Counted from the first letter of the stretch, positions 41,647-51,542 are shown. The stretch is 64,000 nt of DNA from an uncultured Lachnospiraceae bacterium (GCA_910586255.1 CAJUHR010000022.1:18817-82816), one strand, 5' to 3'. Numbers and translations are program-made. The notes: generated from the sequence alone by a model not told the origin.

Positions 41647-42603
41647 TCAGACAAGATCAATATCGGTCAGATGAACCCGGTTGGGGTGGTCGAAGGGATT
41701 GCTGTTCCAGTGCTCCTTCACCATCTCGATGAAAAGGCGGGCGGGCTTGCTTAGATAGGAATTCCGCTTATAGCTGGCCGCAACATGCCAGCTGGGGTGA
41801 TCGGGCATCCGGAAAAAAGCGATATCATGATTTGTTCGGCGCATATAGTAGGAGGGCACCAGCCCGCAGCAAAGGTTGGTCTGTACCATGTAAATGATGG
41901 TATTGTTGTTGTGGGTCTCAAACAAAAGATTGGGGGTAAAGCCGGCCCGCTCAAATATATCATTGGCCAAGGCCCGCATGGTGGAATCCTTTTCCAGAAG
42001 GACAAAGGGCTCATATTGTAGCTGCCGGATGTCCATGACAGCCAAGGGTTTCCCCGGGGGCGCGGCACAGGCGCCTAAAGGATGACCGGCAGGGATGGCC
42101 AAAAGGATTTCCTCCTTTACCAAAATGATGTAATTGTCATTGGTATGATCCTCCTGGCGCAGGGTAAGAAAGGCGATATCCAGGTGGTCATCGGCGATCA
42201 TCTTTTGCAGCTCCCGCACGCTCTTTTCTACCGGCTCCACGAAGATATCCGGATATTTCTGGCGGAAAAGCGGATAAATGGAGGTAAACATGTTGATGCC
42301 CCGGCCGGGGGTGAAGCCGATGGAGAGCCGCCCCCGCCGGGTGGCGGCGATATCGCTTATCTGATTGTAGGTGTCCTTTTTCAGGCGCAGGATCTCCCGG
42401 GCATTGCGCAGGTAGACCTCCCCGGCCTCGGTGGGACGCCAGTTAGTCCGGGAGCGGTAAAACAGCGGGGTGCCCAGTTCCTTTTCCAGCTTTAGAAGCT
42501 GTTGGTTTAAGGCGGACTGGGTGAGAAAGAGCTTGTCCGCTGCCCGGGTAATGTTGTTTTCCTCGGCAATTTTCAGGATATACTCGATTTGCTTTGTATC
42601 CAT
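41647..42603 (-). CDS. LysR-family transcriptional regulator
   Basis: 318-residue protein: winged helix-turn-helix (about 1-60, TRAADKLFLTQSALNQQLLK) and effector-binding domain (RRGRLSIGFTPGRGINMFTS, DHLDIAFLTL, SYYMRRTNHDIAFF). GAAAGGA precedes the ATG at 42603. It is convergent with garD, 16 bases apart, and lies next to the aldarate importer; galactarate or an intermediate is a plausible inducer. A damaged paralogue stands on the other side of garD. Confidence 0.88.
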   Translation of the reverse strand: MDTKQIEYILKIAEENNITRAADKLFLTQSALNQQLLKLEKELGTPLFYRSRTNWRPTEAGEVYLRNAREILRLKKDTYNQISDIAATRRGRLSIGFTPGRGINMFTSIYPLFRQKYPDIFVEPVEKSVRELQKMIADDHLDIAFLTLRQEDHTNDNYIILVKEEILLAIPAGHPLGACAAPPGKPLAVMDIRQLQYEPFVLLEKDSTMRALANDIFERAGFTPNLLFETHNNNTIIYMVQTNLCCGLVPSYYMRRTNHDIAFFRMPDHPSWHVAASYKRNSYLSKPARLFIEMVKEHWNSNPFDHPNRVHLTDIDLV

Positions 42604-42842
42604 AGTGTCCTTTCTGGTAATATATTTCCTTTTTTGGCCAAAAGTGCACGGATTACTATTAAAAATATTAAGAGAATATGAAATACTAGTAATTTTACTT
42701 CTTATATAAGATACAGTATAATAAAAGCATAAGGAACAGGAAACAAAAAACAGCATAGAGCAGGGCTCACAAGGCGCGAAGGAGAGGTCGTCATAAGCCG
42801 CTATCCAGCAGACAGAAGCAGCCCACAGAGAACAGGTATCAC

Positions 42843-43709
42843 TTACAGGGTGCCGGCCAGATCCATCAGATAGAGCAGCTCCGGAAAGGGGTCAAAGCTC
42901 AGCAGCGCTTCGGTGGGCGCCTGCCGGACAGAAACGGGACGGGCCAGGAAGCGGCCGCGGATAAAGACGTCCATCTGACTGCCATGAACACTGATTGCTA
43001 CATAGCCGGGAGTATATTCCGCCAGTTTTTTCAGCTCGCCAAGGAAACGGCCGGGCAGAGCGCAAGCTTCCTCCGTGACCGGATGATAAAGGACAAAGCT
43101 TTTGGCCAGATCCGGATCGCTGATCTTTGACGGAGTGAGCAGAGATTCCCGGGAAAAGAATTCCATGCGGATGGGGGTGGGAACCGAGGTTTCGTGGAGA
43201 AGACGGAAATTCATACCCGTATCTTTTGAGAGCTCGATATGAGTCCAGACCCCTGTGTTGAAATGGACGCGGTTTTTACCCTTTTCCACCAGCTTGAAAT
43301 CCTGTGCCAGGGTGGCATCGCAGAGAGAGACGGAGAGCCCCCGCAGGCAGCCGGAGAGCTCCCAGCACAGAAGGGGAGTGCCGGATTCCTGACGAAAGGG
43401 CATGAGCTGGGCGCTTTTTAAAAGATCCGTTGTCATATGGGAGGCATTTTTCTCGGAGACGGTGTCCATGCCCAGCTTCGGACAGAGGGTGCGCTCCAGA
43501 TTCGCCTGAATAAAGGCGTTCACATATGTCTTCTGCCGGCGGCGGACAATGAACAGATGAAAGAGCAGGGCAATGGCCAGAACGACCAGGGTCAGAAGGC
43601 GGTTCTTGAAGACAAAGACCAGGGCGGCAATAAGGAGCAGCAGAAGAAGGAGCACCTGCATGCGGTATCGGCGGTACATTTGCTGAAGGTCAAAAATGGA
43701 GTGTTTCAT
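42843..43709 (-). CDS. membrane protein of unknown function
   Basis: 288-residue protein with two adjacent N-terminal membrane segments (about 19-33 and 37-53, LLLLLLLIAALVFVF and LTLVVLAIALLFHLFIV), followed by a cytoplasmic or extracellular beta-rich domain. GTPLLCWELSGCLRGLSVSL and GRFLARPVSVRQAPT resemble the DUF3137 type, but I am not sure. It has a good ribosome binding site (AGGAAAGG). It is transcribed away from the importer operon and has no obvious link to aldarates. Confidence 0.55.
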   Translation of the reverse strand: MKHSIFDLQQMYRRYRMQVLLLLLLLIAALVFVFKNRLLTLVVLAIALLFHLFIVRRRQKTYVNAFIQANLERTLCPKLGMDTVSEKNASHMTTDLLKSAQLMPFRQESGTPLLCWELSGCLRGLSVSLCDATLAQDFKLVEKGKNRVHFNTGVWTHIELSKDTGMNFRLLHETSVPTPIRMEFFSRESLLTPSKISDPDLAKSFVLYHPVTEEACALPGRFLGELKKLAEYTPGYVAISVHGSQMDVFIRGRFLARPVSVRQAPTEALLSFDPFPELLYLMDLAGTL

Positions 43710-43867
43710 AGAAGATATCCTTTCCTGAATCAGTATAAGATAAGAATCTGTAATTGGCTTTCATGGACATTGTACCATAAAACCCTGCTTTTAGAAACAG
43801 GGCAAATGACAAAGGTAGTTATGCATTACCAAATAAATATAAAAAATTTATAAGGGAGGTTTTTCAC

Positions 43868-44992
43868 ATGAGAAAAACAATCAAAAAAGTATTGGCAATG
43901 GCAACGGCATCAGCGATGCTTATGTCCCTGGCAGGCTGCGGAAACAACGCGAATTCTGCCAATTCCGGCGCGGCGGCTCCGGCGTCAGGCGGTGAGAGCC
44001 AGGCGGCGGAGCCGGCTCCGGCCGGCGCGGGGGAGAGCAGCCTGAAAGGACAGAATGTCCGGGTTGTCATCGGTTCAACCTCCACCTCCGGCGATTCCTA
44101 CATGATCGCGGATCTGGTAACCCGCTATCTGAGTGCGGAGATGGGCTTTAACGGCAAGGTAGATGCCATCGGAAACGCGGCAGCTCTGGACGAGATCAAG
44201 AACGGCAAGGGTGACGGCAAGCTGGTGATGATGTTCCACGACATGACCTTCTTAAGCCAGCTTTTTGGATCTGTGGACGAGATGTATTCTCTGGAGAATA
44301 TGACCGTGGGTCCGCGTATCGGTCAGAATCCGGGCGCCTGCTTCGGCGCGGCGGCTGAGGACGGCTTTACCACACTGGCAGATGTCACCAAATATCTTGA
44401 GGAACATCCGGGTGAGCCTTTGTCCTTCAACATTGAGTCCGGCGCCACCTCTCATCTGGCATTTGTGGCTTACTATCTGTACATCAAGGAAGCTCTGGGA
44501 GATGACGCTGCCAGCGGCATCAAGGCTATCGTGGGCGGCACCACTGCAGAGAAGCTGCAGAGACTGTGGGATCGGAACGCTGACATTATCTACGGCGATA
44601 CCTCTGCCTTTGAGCAGTATACCCAAGAGGGTGTGGAGAATCAGCTTCAAATGACCATGTTTGGTTCCTGCGGTGAGGTAAACGGCATTGAGATCGATTC
44701 TATGGCAGAGTCAGGAGTTACCTTCAACGGCGAGCCCTTTGATTTTGCAAAAGATTTCTGCATGTATTTCCCGCAGGAGATGGATGCCAATGTGCTGGCC
44801 GAGTATGAGGCTGCCATGAAGAAGATTACAGAGAATCCGGATTTCCAGGCAGATATGGCAAAGCTTTACTACAATGCCCTGTCCGCAGATGAGGTGGGAG
44901 TGGACGCTTCCAAGGAGTTTATCTACAACAAGCGTGAGATGTGTAAGGAACTGATCGAGAAGGCTCCGTCTCTGGATGAGCTGGCCAACTGA
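43868..44992 (+). CDS. tripartite tricarboxylate-type (TctC-like) substrate-binding lipoprotein
   Basis: 374-residue protein with a lipoprotein signal and lipobox LAGC (C24 region), a Ala/Gly/Ser-rich linker and a TctC-type two-lobe fold (VRVVIGSTSTSGDSYMIADL, GNAAALDEIKNGKGDGKLVM). It captures an organic acid outside the cell and hands it to the TctA/TctB permease encoded next. AAGGGAGG precedes the ATG. The neighbours point to galactarate or glucarate as the ligand (inference). Confidence 0.85.
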   Translation: MRKTIKKVLAMATASAMLMSLAGCGNNANSANSGAAAPASGGESQAAEPAPAGAGESSLKGQNVRVVIGSTSTSGDSYMIADLVTRYLSAEMGFNGKVDAIGNAAALDEIKNGKGDGKLVMMFHDMTFLSQLFGSVDEMYSLENMTVGPRIGQNPGACFGAAAEDGFTTLADVTKYLEEHPGEPLSFNIESGATSHLAFVAYYLYIKEALGDDAASGIKAIVGGTTAEKLQRLWDRNADIIYGDTSAFEQYTQEGVENQLQMTMFGSCGEVNGIEIDSMAESGVTFNGEPFDFAKDFCMYFPQEMDANVLAEYEAAMKKITENPDFQADMAKLYYNALSADEVGVDASKEFIYNKREMCKELIEKAPSLDELAN

Positions 44993-45014
44993 TTAGCTTT
45001 TAGAAAACAGGGGA

Positions 45015-45106
45015 TGCGGCAGGAGCTGCCGCAGGCAGAGAAAAGGCTTAAGAGTTGAGCAGGTCAGGAAGGGTCCGCGCCCCACGGCATGACGGGTTAT
45101 GCCGTG
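45015..45106 (+). other. two intercistronic hairpins between binding protein and permease
   Basis: An 8-bp perfect stem TGCGGCAG/CTGCCGCA (45015-45033) and a second, CACGGCAT/ATGCCGTG (45083-45106), with flanking G+C-rich arms that extend it. No T run follows either. Such structures often keep the binding-protein mRNA more abundant than the permease mRNA. Confidence 0.55.
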
Positions 45107-45165
45107 CCGGACGGGGCGGGCCTCTTCACTCTGCAGGTTCGCAGTACAACGAAAGGGGAAAGGAT

Positions 45166-45603
45166 ATGATTAAGGTAGTTTATTCTACACAGCACTGGAT
45201 AATGCCCCGCATCGTGATGGCGGTTCTGGCGGTTTTATTGGTTGCCATCATTGCAACGGAGGGAATGGCCCGGGTGAAGGCCGGCGGCACCTTCTTTGGA
45301 AAGCCGGGGAAATTTTTTCGTGAGGGCTGTGACCATGTGAAGCTTTGGGGGACACTGGTATTGTTTGCCGCATATCTGTGGTGTTTAAATGTCATCGGCT
45401 TTACGGTGACCAGCATTGTGTTTGTATTCTTGTTCAATGTGCTTTATGCGGGAATAGAGAAAAAGTCTTTGATTCTCAGCGCGGTGCTGTCGGTAGTCAG
45501 CGCGCTGATCATCAGTGTGCTGTTCGGTGTGGTGTTCAATATCACGCTGCCCAGCGGGATCTGCACCTTGCCCTTCCCGCAGTTTGGCTTTACACTTTAC
45601 TAA
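45166..45603 (+). CDS. TctB-like small permease subunit
   Basis: 145-residue protein with four hydrophobic segments (about 12-30, 62-84, 88-104, 106-130). Its size and place between the binding protein and the 488-residue TctA define it as the TctB subunit; TctB sequences are poorly conserved. GGGGAAAGGA precedes the ATG at 45166, while the frame is open further upstream. The stop is 19 bases from the next gene. Confidence 0.8.
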   Translation: MIKVVYSTQHWIMPRIVMAVLAVLLVAIIATEGMARVKAGGTFFGKPGKFFREGCDHVKLWGTLVLFAAYLWCLNVIGFTVTSIVFVFLFNVLYAGIEKKSLILSAVLSVVSALIISVLFGVVFNITLPSGICTLPFPQFGFTLY

Positions 45604-45622
45604 GAAAGGATGGTAAAACGGT

Positions 45623-47089
45623 ATGGTAGCACATCTTTTAATTGCGGTTCTTGGCGTTGTGGCCGGTATCGTGTTTGGTGCCATCCCCGGCATGACGGCG
45701 ACCATGGCGGTGGCTGTATTCCTACCCATGACCTATGCCTATGATATGGATACAGCGCTGTTTTTGTTGTTGGGTCTCTATGTTGGCGGTATCTCTGGCG
45801 GTCTGGTGCCGGCAATCCTTATTAATATTCCAGGCACTCCTTCCTCCATCACCACCACTTTTGACGGATATCCCATGTCCAAGAAGGGAGAGGGGGAGCG
45901 GGCCTTAAAGGTCGGTATTCTGGCCAGCTTTCTGGGAGGTATGATTTCCCTGCTCTGTCTGTGGCTGTTCACTCCCCTTCTGAGCGCGGCGGCTTTAAAA
46001 TTCAGCGCGGTGGAGAAGTTTCTGATTATTTTGTTTGCCCTGACGGTAATCGCGGCTTTGTCCAAGGGACAGATGCTGCGGGGAATCTTTGCCGGCTTTG
46101 GAGGAGTTCTCATAAGCTTGTGCGGAATGTTCAGCGTAAACAATTCCTACCGTATGGTTCCGGCGTTTATGAAGGCAAAGATGCAGGACGGGTTCCAGCT
46201 GCTTCCGGTACTGATCGGTCTGTTTGCCATTGCTCAGATCTTTGAGGAAGCGGAAGAAGGGATGCGGTTTAAGATTGAGAAGGTGGATACGGCTGAGGGC
46301 AGCGGAGTCACCAAATTCTCCTTAAAGGATTTTAAGGGACAGGGCGTGAATGTGGTGCGTTCCTCCCTGATCGGTACCTTTATGGGCGTGCTTCCGGGTG
46401 TTGGCGGTTCGGCTGCCTCCATTCTGGCGTATGCCCAGGCCAAGAACTTTTCCAAGCATCCGGAACTTTTGGGCACGGGCTCTCCGGAAGGCCTGGTGGC
46501 ATCCGAGTCCTCCAACAACGGCCTGACGGGCGGAGCGCTGATTCCGCTTTTGAGCCTTGGCATTCCGGGAGACTCCACAACGGCGGTTTTGATCTCGGCC
46601 TTTATGTTGCAAGGGATTCAGGTGGGCCCGCTGTTTATCACCCAGAATCCTCACACCTGGAATACGATATTGATTGCGCTTCTGGCCTGTAACATCATTA
46701 TGTTTATCGTGATGTTTTATCCGATCAAGTGGATCAGCAAGATTATCTACATTCCGCGTCAAAGGCTTTATCCCATCATTATCATGATCTGTGTGGTGGG
46801 GGCCTATGCCACCAAGAACGGGCGGATGTTTGATGCCTGGACTCTGCTGGCCTTTGGGGTGATCGGGTATATCTTCGGCAAAATCAAGATCCCGGCTTCC
46901 TGCTTCCTTATCGGGTTTATTCTGGGAAAGGATCTGGAGAACTACTTTATTCAGGCGATTTCCGCGGCCAGCGGAAGCCTCACGGTGTTCTTTACCAGGC
47001 CCATCGGACTGTTTATCTGGGTGTTGATTATCATTTCCGTGGCCTATGCGATCTGGGATGACAGAAAGAGTAAGAAGAAGGCAGCATAA
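45623..47089 (+). CDS. TctA-like large permease subunit
   Basis: 488-residue membrane protein with about twelve transmembrane segments and TctA signatures: GAIPGMTATMAVAVFLP, PAILINIPGTPSSITTTFDG, GVLPGVGGSAASILAYAQAK, GGALIPLLSLGIPGDSTTAV. It is the transport pore of a secondary, ion-driven tripartite importer with the two preceding proteins. Ends with a lysine-rich tail; glucarate dehydratase starts 72 bases later in the same direction. Confidence 0.9.
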   Translation: MVAHLLIAVLGVVAGIVFGAIPGMTATMAVAVFLPMTYAYDMDTALFLLLGLYVGGISGGLVPAILINIPGTPSSITTTFDGYPMSKKGEGERALKVGILASFLGGMISLLCLWLFTPLLSAAALKFSAVEKFLIILFALTVIAALSKGQMLRGIFAGFGGVLISLCGMFSVNNSYRMVPAFMKAKMQDGFQLLPVLIGLFAIAQIFEEAEEGMRFKIEKVDTAEGSGVTKFSLKDFKGQGVNVVRSSLIGTFMGVLPGVGGSAASILAYAQAKNFSKHPELLGTGSPEGLVASESSNNGLTGGALIPLLSLGIPGDSTTAVLISAFMLQGIQVGPLFITQNPHTWNTILIALLACNIIMFIVMFYPIKWISKIIYIPRQRLYPIIIMICVVGAYATKNGRMFDAWTLLAFGVIGYIFGKIKIPASCFLIGFILGKDLENYFIQAISAASGSLTVFFTRPIGLFIWVLIIISVAYAIWDDRKSKKKAA

Positions 47090-47161
47090 GGGAAATAAGT
47101 GTATAGCTTTGATAAGACAAGAGTAGTAAATAAAAAGGATTTAATGAAGGAGGATAATGTG

Positions 47162-48517
47162 ATGGGAGTACCTGTGATTACAAAGATGGAAGTATACCCG
47201 GTGGCGGGGAAAGATTGCATGGAGCTGAACCTAAGCGGGGCCCATTCTCCGTTTTTTACCAGGAATATTGTGGTGCTGCATGCGGATAACGGGGAGACAG
47301 GGGTCGGTGAAGTCCCTGGGGGAAAGAAGATCACCGCGGCGCTTGAGGAGTGTATCCCGATTGTGGAGGGGACGAGAATCTCTGAGTATAAAAGCACGCT
47401 TTTAAAGGTGAAGGCTCATCTGGATTCCAAGGGTGAGGAGGATGTGCGGGGCAATCAGACCTTTGATCTGCGTACCGGGGTGCATGTGGTCACAGCCATT
47501 GAGGCCCCCTGCCTGGACCTTTTAGGCAAGTATTTGGGAGTGCCGGTGTGCGAGCTTTTGGGGGACGGACAGCAGAGAGACAAGGTGCGGATGCTGGGCT
47601 ATCTGTTCTTTGTAGGAGATCCCAACCGCACGGATCTGCCCTACGACCATGAGCCGGATGCAGACTGTGAGTGGTATCGAATCCGCCATGAGGAGGCGCT
47701 GACCGCAGACAAGATTGTGGCCTTTGCCAGGGCAACCCATGAGAAGTACGGGTTCCAGGACTTTAAGCTAAAGGGCGGCGTGCTGCGGGGCGACAAGGAG
47801 ATGGAGGTCATCCGGGAGTTAAAGAAGGCATTTCCGGAGGCAAGAATTGATTTGGACCCCAACGGCGGCTGGCTTTTGGAGGAAGCGGTTGAGTATGTGA
47901 AGGGGATGAAGGGAATTCTGACCTACTGTGAGGATCCCTGCGGCGCCGAGGGTGTTTACTCCGGGCGTGAGATTGTCAGTGAGTTCCGCCGCCGCACCGG
48001 CTTCCCCACGGCTACCAACATGATTGCAACGGACTGGAGAGAGGTGGGACACTCCCTGGAGTCTCAGGCTGTGGATATCATTCTGGCAGACCCCCATTTC
48101 TGGACCATGGCCGGTTCGGTGCGGGTGGCTCAGATGTGCCATGATTTCGGATATACCTGGGGCAGCCATTCCAACAACCATTTCGACATTTCTCTGGCTA
48201 TGTTTACGCAGGTGGGAGCAGCAGTTCCGGGTGAGTACAATGCACTGGATACCCACTGGATCTGGCAGGAGGGCTTAGAGAGACTGACCAAGGAGCCGCT
48301 CAAGATCGTAGACGGGTGCGTGGAGGTTCCAAAGAAGCCGGGGCTTGGCGTTGAGGTGGATATGGAGCAGGTGAAGAAGGCTCACAAGCTGTATATGGAC
48401 AATTGTCTGGGCGGACGTGACGACTCGGTGGGAATGCAGTATCTGATTCCGGGGTGGAAGTTCAACTCCAAGAAGCCGTGTCTGGTGCGTGAGGGCAGCG
48501 AGTGGAATAAGGACTGA
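47162..48517 (+). CDS. gudD: glucarate dehydratase
   Basis: 452-residue enolase-superfamily enzyme. N-terminal capping domain, then the barrel with K202-x-K204 (KLKGG), metal ligands in IDLDPNGGW and YCEDPCG, an ATNMIATDWRE strand and the catalytic His in GSHSNNHFDIS (H336, H340). GNIVVLHADNGETGVGE-like N-terminal pattern and PGLGVEVD at the end are characteristic of GudD. It dehydrates D-glucarate (and L-idarate) to 5-keto-4-deoxyglucarate. The ATG at 47162 has AGGAGG; the frame also opens at a GTG at 47099. It follows the TTT importer, so glucarate is a likely import substrate. Confidence 0.9.
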   Translation: MGVPVITKMEVYPVAGKDCMELNLSGAHSPFFTRNIVVLHADNGETGVGEVPGGKKITAALEECIPIVEGTRISEYKSTLLKVKAHLDSKGEEDVRGNQTFDLRTGVHVVTAIEAPCLDLLGKYLGVPVCELLGDGQQRDKVRMLGYLFFVGDPNRTDLPYDHEPDADCEWYRIRHEEALTADKIVAFARATHEKYGFQDFKLKGGVLRGDKEMEVIRELKKAFPEARIDLDPNGGWLLEEAVEYVKGMKGILTYCEDPCGAEGVYSGREIVSEFRRRTGFPTATNMIATDWREVGHSLESQAVDIILADPHFWTMAGSVRVAQMCHDFGYTWGSHSNNHFDISLAMFTQVGAAVPGEYNALDTHWIWQEGLERLTKEPLKIVDGCVEVPKKPGLGVEVDMEQVKKAHKLYMDNCLGGRDDSVGMQYLIPGWKFNSKKPCLVREGSEWNKD

Positions 48518-48689
48518 GACGGAGCAGGCGGAAACTTGTCTGATGCGGTTGGCTGTTGACTGGATACGGGTGTGAGGGAAAGGGCAGGCCTTGGGAGGTC
48601 TGTCTTTTCCCTTATATAGAGCACAGAGAAACGGGAACTGAGGTGTTTCCGGGACAGAAGATTCTGTAAGAAAATGAGAGGAGAAGATG

Positions 48690-50003
48690 ATGAAAGTAGT
48701 AAATGGCGGTATGGTGTCAAAGCTTTTGAGGGATACTCCGATTCCGAAAATGTTTCGTGCCAGGCAGATATTTCCGGCGGAGAAGATTGCGCCGGAGGAG
48801 ATTCCGGGAGTGGTGGCAAGGGAGATGGGGCAGGAGCAGTTTGCTTCCCTGATTCAGCCGGGGATGAGCATTGCGATTACGGCAGGCAGCCGGGGAATCC
48901 GCAATGTGGATATCATTACCAAAGCGATTGTAGATTTTGTCAAGTCCAGGGGGGCCCATTCTTTTATCGTTCCGGCCATGGGAAGCCATGGGGGAGCCAC
49001 AGCCCAGGGGCAGCTGGAGATCCTGGCAGGGTACAATATTACCCCGGAGACCATGGGGTGTCCGATCAAATCTTCCATGGAGGTGGTGGAACTGGGGTAT
49101 TCCAAAAGGAACAGGCTGGTGGCCATTGACAAGAATGCCTATGAGGCGGACGGGATTATCGTTTCCTGCCGGTTAAAGCCTCACAATGCCTTCCGGGGCC
49201 CCTATGAGAGCGGTCCCTGCAAGATGATGACCGTGGGGCTGGGAAAACAGGTGGGCGCCTCTGTGGTCCATGGGGACGGGATGGATGTGATTGCGGAGAA
49301 TATTCCCACCATGGCAGAGGTGGTACTGGAGAAGGCAAAGATTCTCATGGCTATTCCCTGCATGGAAAATGCCTATGACGAGACCTGGCGGATTGAGGCG
49401 ATTCCGGCAGAGGATATTTTAGAACGGGAGCCGGAGCTTTTGAAACTGGCGTTTTCCAATATGCCCCGGTTGATCGTGGGAGAGGGGGATGTGCTGGTGG
49501 TGGACGAGGTGGGAAAGAATTACAGCGGCACCGGGGTGGACCCAAATATCACAGGCACCTTTTCTACCCCCTATGCTACCGGGGGAATCAAGGTGCAGAG
49601 AACCTGCTTTTTAAATCTCAGTGAGGAATCTCACGGGAATGCCCTGGGGGTGGGTCTGGCCAGCGCCATTACAGGCAAGATTTTTGAGGATATGGATGTG
49701 GAGAAAATGTATCCAAACTGTATCACCAGCACGGTACTGGCATCGGCAAGGATTCCCTGTGTGGTGGCAAACGATAAGGAGGCCATTCAGATCTGCATCA
49801 AGACCTGCAACAAGATTGATCAGGAGAATGTCCGTGTGGTGCGGATCCCCAACAGTCTCCATATCGGGGAGATCATGCTGTCGGAGGCCTATTATGAGGA
49901 TGTGAAGGCAGGGAAGTATCCGGGGGTGGAGGCTCTGGATATGCCGGAGGAGCTTTTGTTTGATGAGGATGGGAATCTGATGACAAAGACGGTGGAGCAT
50001 TGA
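48690..50003 (+). CDS. nickel-pincer-cofactor (LarA superfamily) isomerase homologue
   Basis: 437-residue protein with the LarA N-terminal fold: TAGSRGIRNVDIITKAI, PAMGSHGGATAQGQLEIL (cofactor-contacting His), ISCRLKPHNAFRGPYESGP, KMMTVGLGKQVGAS, and IVGEGDVLVVDEVGKNYSG. LarA racemises lactate with a nickel-pincer nucleotide; other superfamily members act on different 2-hydroxyacids. The genes that build the cofactor (larB, larC, larE) are not in the window. It stands after gudD and before FAD oxidoreductases, so a sugar-acid 2-epimerase role is plausible (inference). I use the ATG at 48690, with AGAGGAG 6 bases upstream; 48687 is an alternative. Confidence 0.75.
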   Translation: MKVVNGGMVSKLLRDTPIPKMFRARQIFPAEKIAPEEIPGVVAREMGQEQFASLIQPGMSIAITAGSRGIRNVDIITKAIVDFVKSRGAHSFIVPAMGSHGGATAQGQLEILAGYNITPETMGCPIKSSMEVVELGYSKRNRLVAIDKNAYEADGIIVSCRLKPHNAFRGPYESGPCKMMTVGLGKQVGASVVHGDGMDVIAENIPTMAEVVLEKAKILMAIPCMENAYDETWRIEAIPAEDILEREPELLKLAFSNMPRLIVGEGDVLVVDEVGKNYSGTGVDPNITGTFSTPYATGGIKVQRTCFLNLSEESHGNALGVGLASAITGKIFEDMDVEKMYPNCITSTVLASARIPCVVANDKEAIQICIKTCNKIDQENVRVVRIPNSLHIGEIMLSEAYYEDVKAGKYPGVEALDMPEELLFDEDGNLMTKTVEH

Positions 50004-50084
50004 TAAAAAACGTTGACAGCAAAGTATTTCTTTGATGTGATAAAAAGGAGATACATACCAAAAGAAAGCAAGGAGGAGGAAGAT

Positions 50085-51542
50085 ATGGCAGGATTCGATG
50101 TAGTGATTGTCGGAGCCGGCGTGGTGGGAAGCGCGGTGGCACGGGAGCTGTCCCGCTACAACGTGCATGCAGCCGTTCTGGAAAAGGAGCTGGATGTGGC
50201 GTGCGGTAATTCCAGCAGAAACACCGGGATGCTCCATGCAGGCTTTACCTACAAGCCGGGCACATTGAAGGCAGAGTGCGCGGTGGAGGGAAATCAGGAG
50301 TTTGACCAGGTGGCAAAGGAGCTTAATGTGCCCTTTCGCCGGACGGGAAAAGTGGTGGTGGGCTTCACGGAGCATGACCGGGAAAACCTTTTAAAGTTCA
50401 AGGCAGTGGGGGAGAAGAACGGGGTCCGCGGGATGCGCATCATCGACAAGGAGGAGTTAAACCGGCTGGATTCTGGCGCTGGCGGCGAGTTTGCCATGTA
50501 TGTGCCGGATTCAGGGATTCTCGATCCCATGCAGTACACCATCGCTTTGGCGGAAAATGCCTGTATGAACGGGGTGGAATTTTACTTTGGCCGAAAGGTG
50601 ACGGCCATCGAGAGGGCAGGAAAGGAGTATCTGGTAAGGACCACAAAGGGAGATTTTCAGACAAGGTGGGTCATCAACTGTGCAGGAATGTACGCGCCGG
50701 AGATCTCGGAAATGCTGGGTTACCCCAATTATCCCACAAAGGGCTTTAAGGGAGAATATTTTGTGCTGGATAAAAAGGCCGGAAAGCACTTAAGCATTCC
50801 TGTATATCCGGCGCCCAATGACAAGGGGGGATTTTCCACCCACGCTACCCCCACCATTGACGGCAATGTGCTGGTGGGGCCTGATTCCTATGTGACAGAG
50901 GGGCGTGAGGATTACGCGGTCACTAAGGAGCATCTGGACGGGCTGATTGCAGACGGGCAGAAAATGTTCAGGCACATGAAACGGGAATATTTTATCCGCA
51001 ACTTTGCCGGCATCCGCTGGAAGCGCTATGACCCGGAAACCGGGGAAATCCTGGACTTTCTTCTGGAGGCGGATGAGGATAAGCCCAACACGGTGAATCT
51101 GGTGGGAATCGAGTCCCCGGGCATCACCTGTGCCCTGCCTCTGGCCCGCCGCGCCGTGAAAATCGTGGCAGAGCGGGAGAAGCTGCAAAAGAATCCGTCC
51201 TTTAATCCCTGCCGCAGGGGAATCCGCCGGTACAGCGAGATGACCACGGAGGAGAAAAAAGCGGCCATCGCTGAAAATCCCGATTACGGTGAGGTGGTGT
51301 GCCGGTGTGAGAATGTCTCCCGGGCAGAGATTTTACAGGCCATTCACAATCCCCTGGGCGTACATACAGTGACCGGTATCAAGAACCGGACGAGGGCCAC
51401 CATGGGGCGCTGCCAGGGCGGCTACTGCGAGACCAGAATCACAAGAATGATTGAGGAGGAGCTTGGTATTACTTTGGAGCAGGTTCGCTATTCCCGGGAA
51501 GGAAGCTATATGTTTACTGGAAAGGTGAGGGAGGATAAATGA
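50085..51542 (+). CDS. FAD-dependent 2-hydroxyacid / glycerol-3-phosphate-type dehydrogenase with [2Fe-2S] domain
   Basis: 485-residue protein. DAO-type FAD fold with FDVVIVGAGVVGSAVARELS at the N-terminus, then GNSSRNTGMLHAGFTY and a C-terminal BFD-like [2Fe-2S] domain with cysteines in VCRCENV and RCQGGYC. The family covers glycerol-3-phosphate and L-2-hydroxyglutarate dehydrogenases, and the iron-sulfur tail sends electrons to a partner. The ATG at 50085 has AGGAGGAGG; the frame is open further 5'. It overlaps the next gene by four bases (ATGA), as in the GlpA/GlpB-like pairs of clostridia. The substrate is unknown; sugar-acid context suggests a hydroxy acid. Confidence 0.8.
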   Translation: MAGFDVVIVGAGVVGSAVARELSRYNVHAAVLEKELDVACGNSSRNTGMLHAGFTYKPGTLKAECAVEGNQEFDQVAKELNVPFRRTGKVVVGFTEHDRENLLKFKAVGEKNGVRGMRIIDKEELNRLDSGAGGEFAMYVPDSGILDPMQYTIALAENACMNGVEFYFGRKVTAIERAGKEYLVRTTKGDFQTRWVINCAGMYAPEISEMLGYPNYPTKGFKGEYFVLDKKAGKHLSIPVYPAPNDKGGFSTHATPTIDGNVLVGPDSYVTEGREDYAVTKEHLDGLIADGQKMFRHMKREYFIRNFAGIRWKRYDPETGEILDFLLEADEDKPNTVNLVGIESPGITCALPLARRAVKIVAEREKLQKNPSFNPCRRGIRRYSEMTTEEKKAAIAENPDYGEVVCRCENVSRAEILQAIHNPLGVHTVTGIKNRTRATMGRCQGGYCETRITRMIEEELGITLEQVRYSREGSYMFTGKVREDK

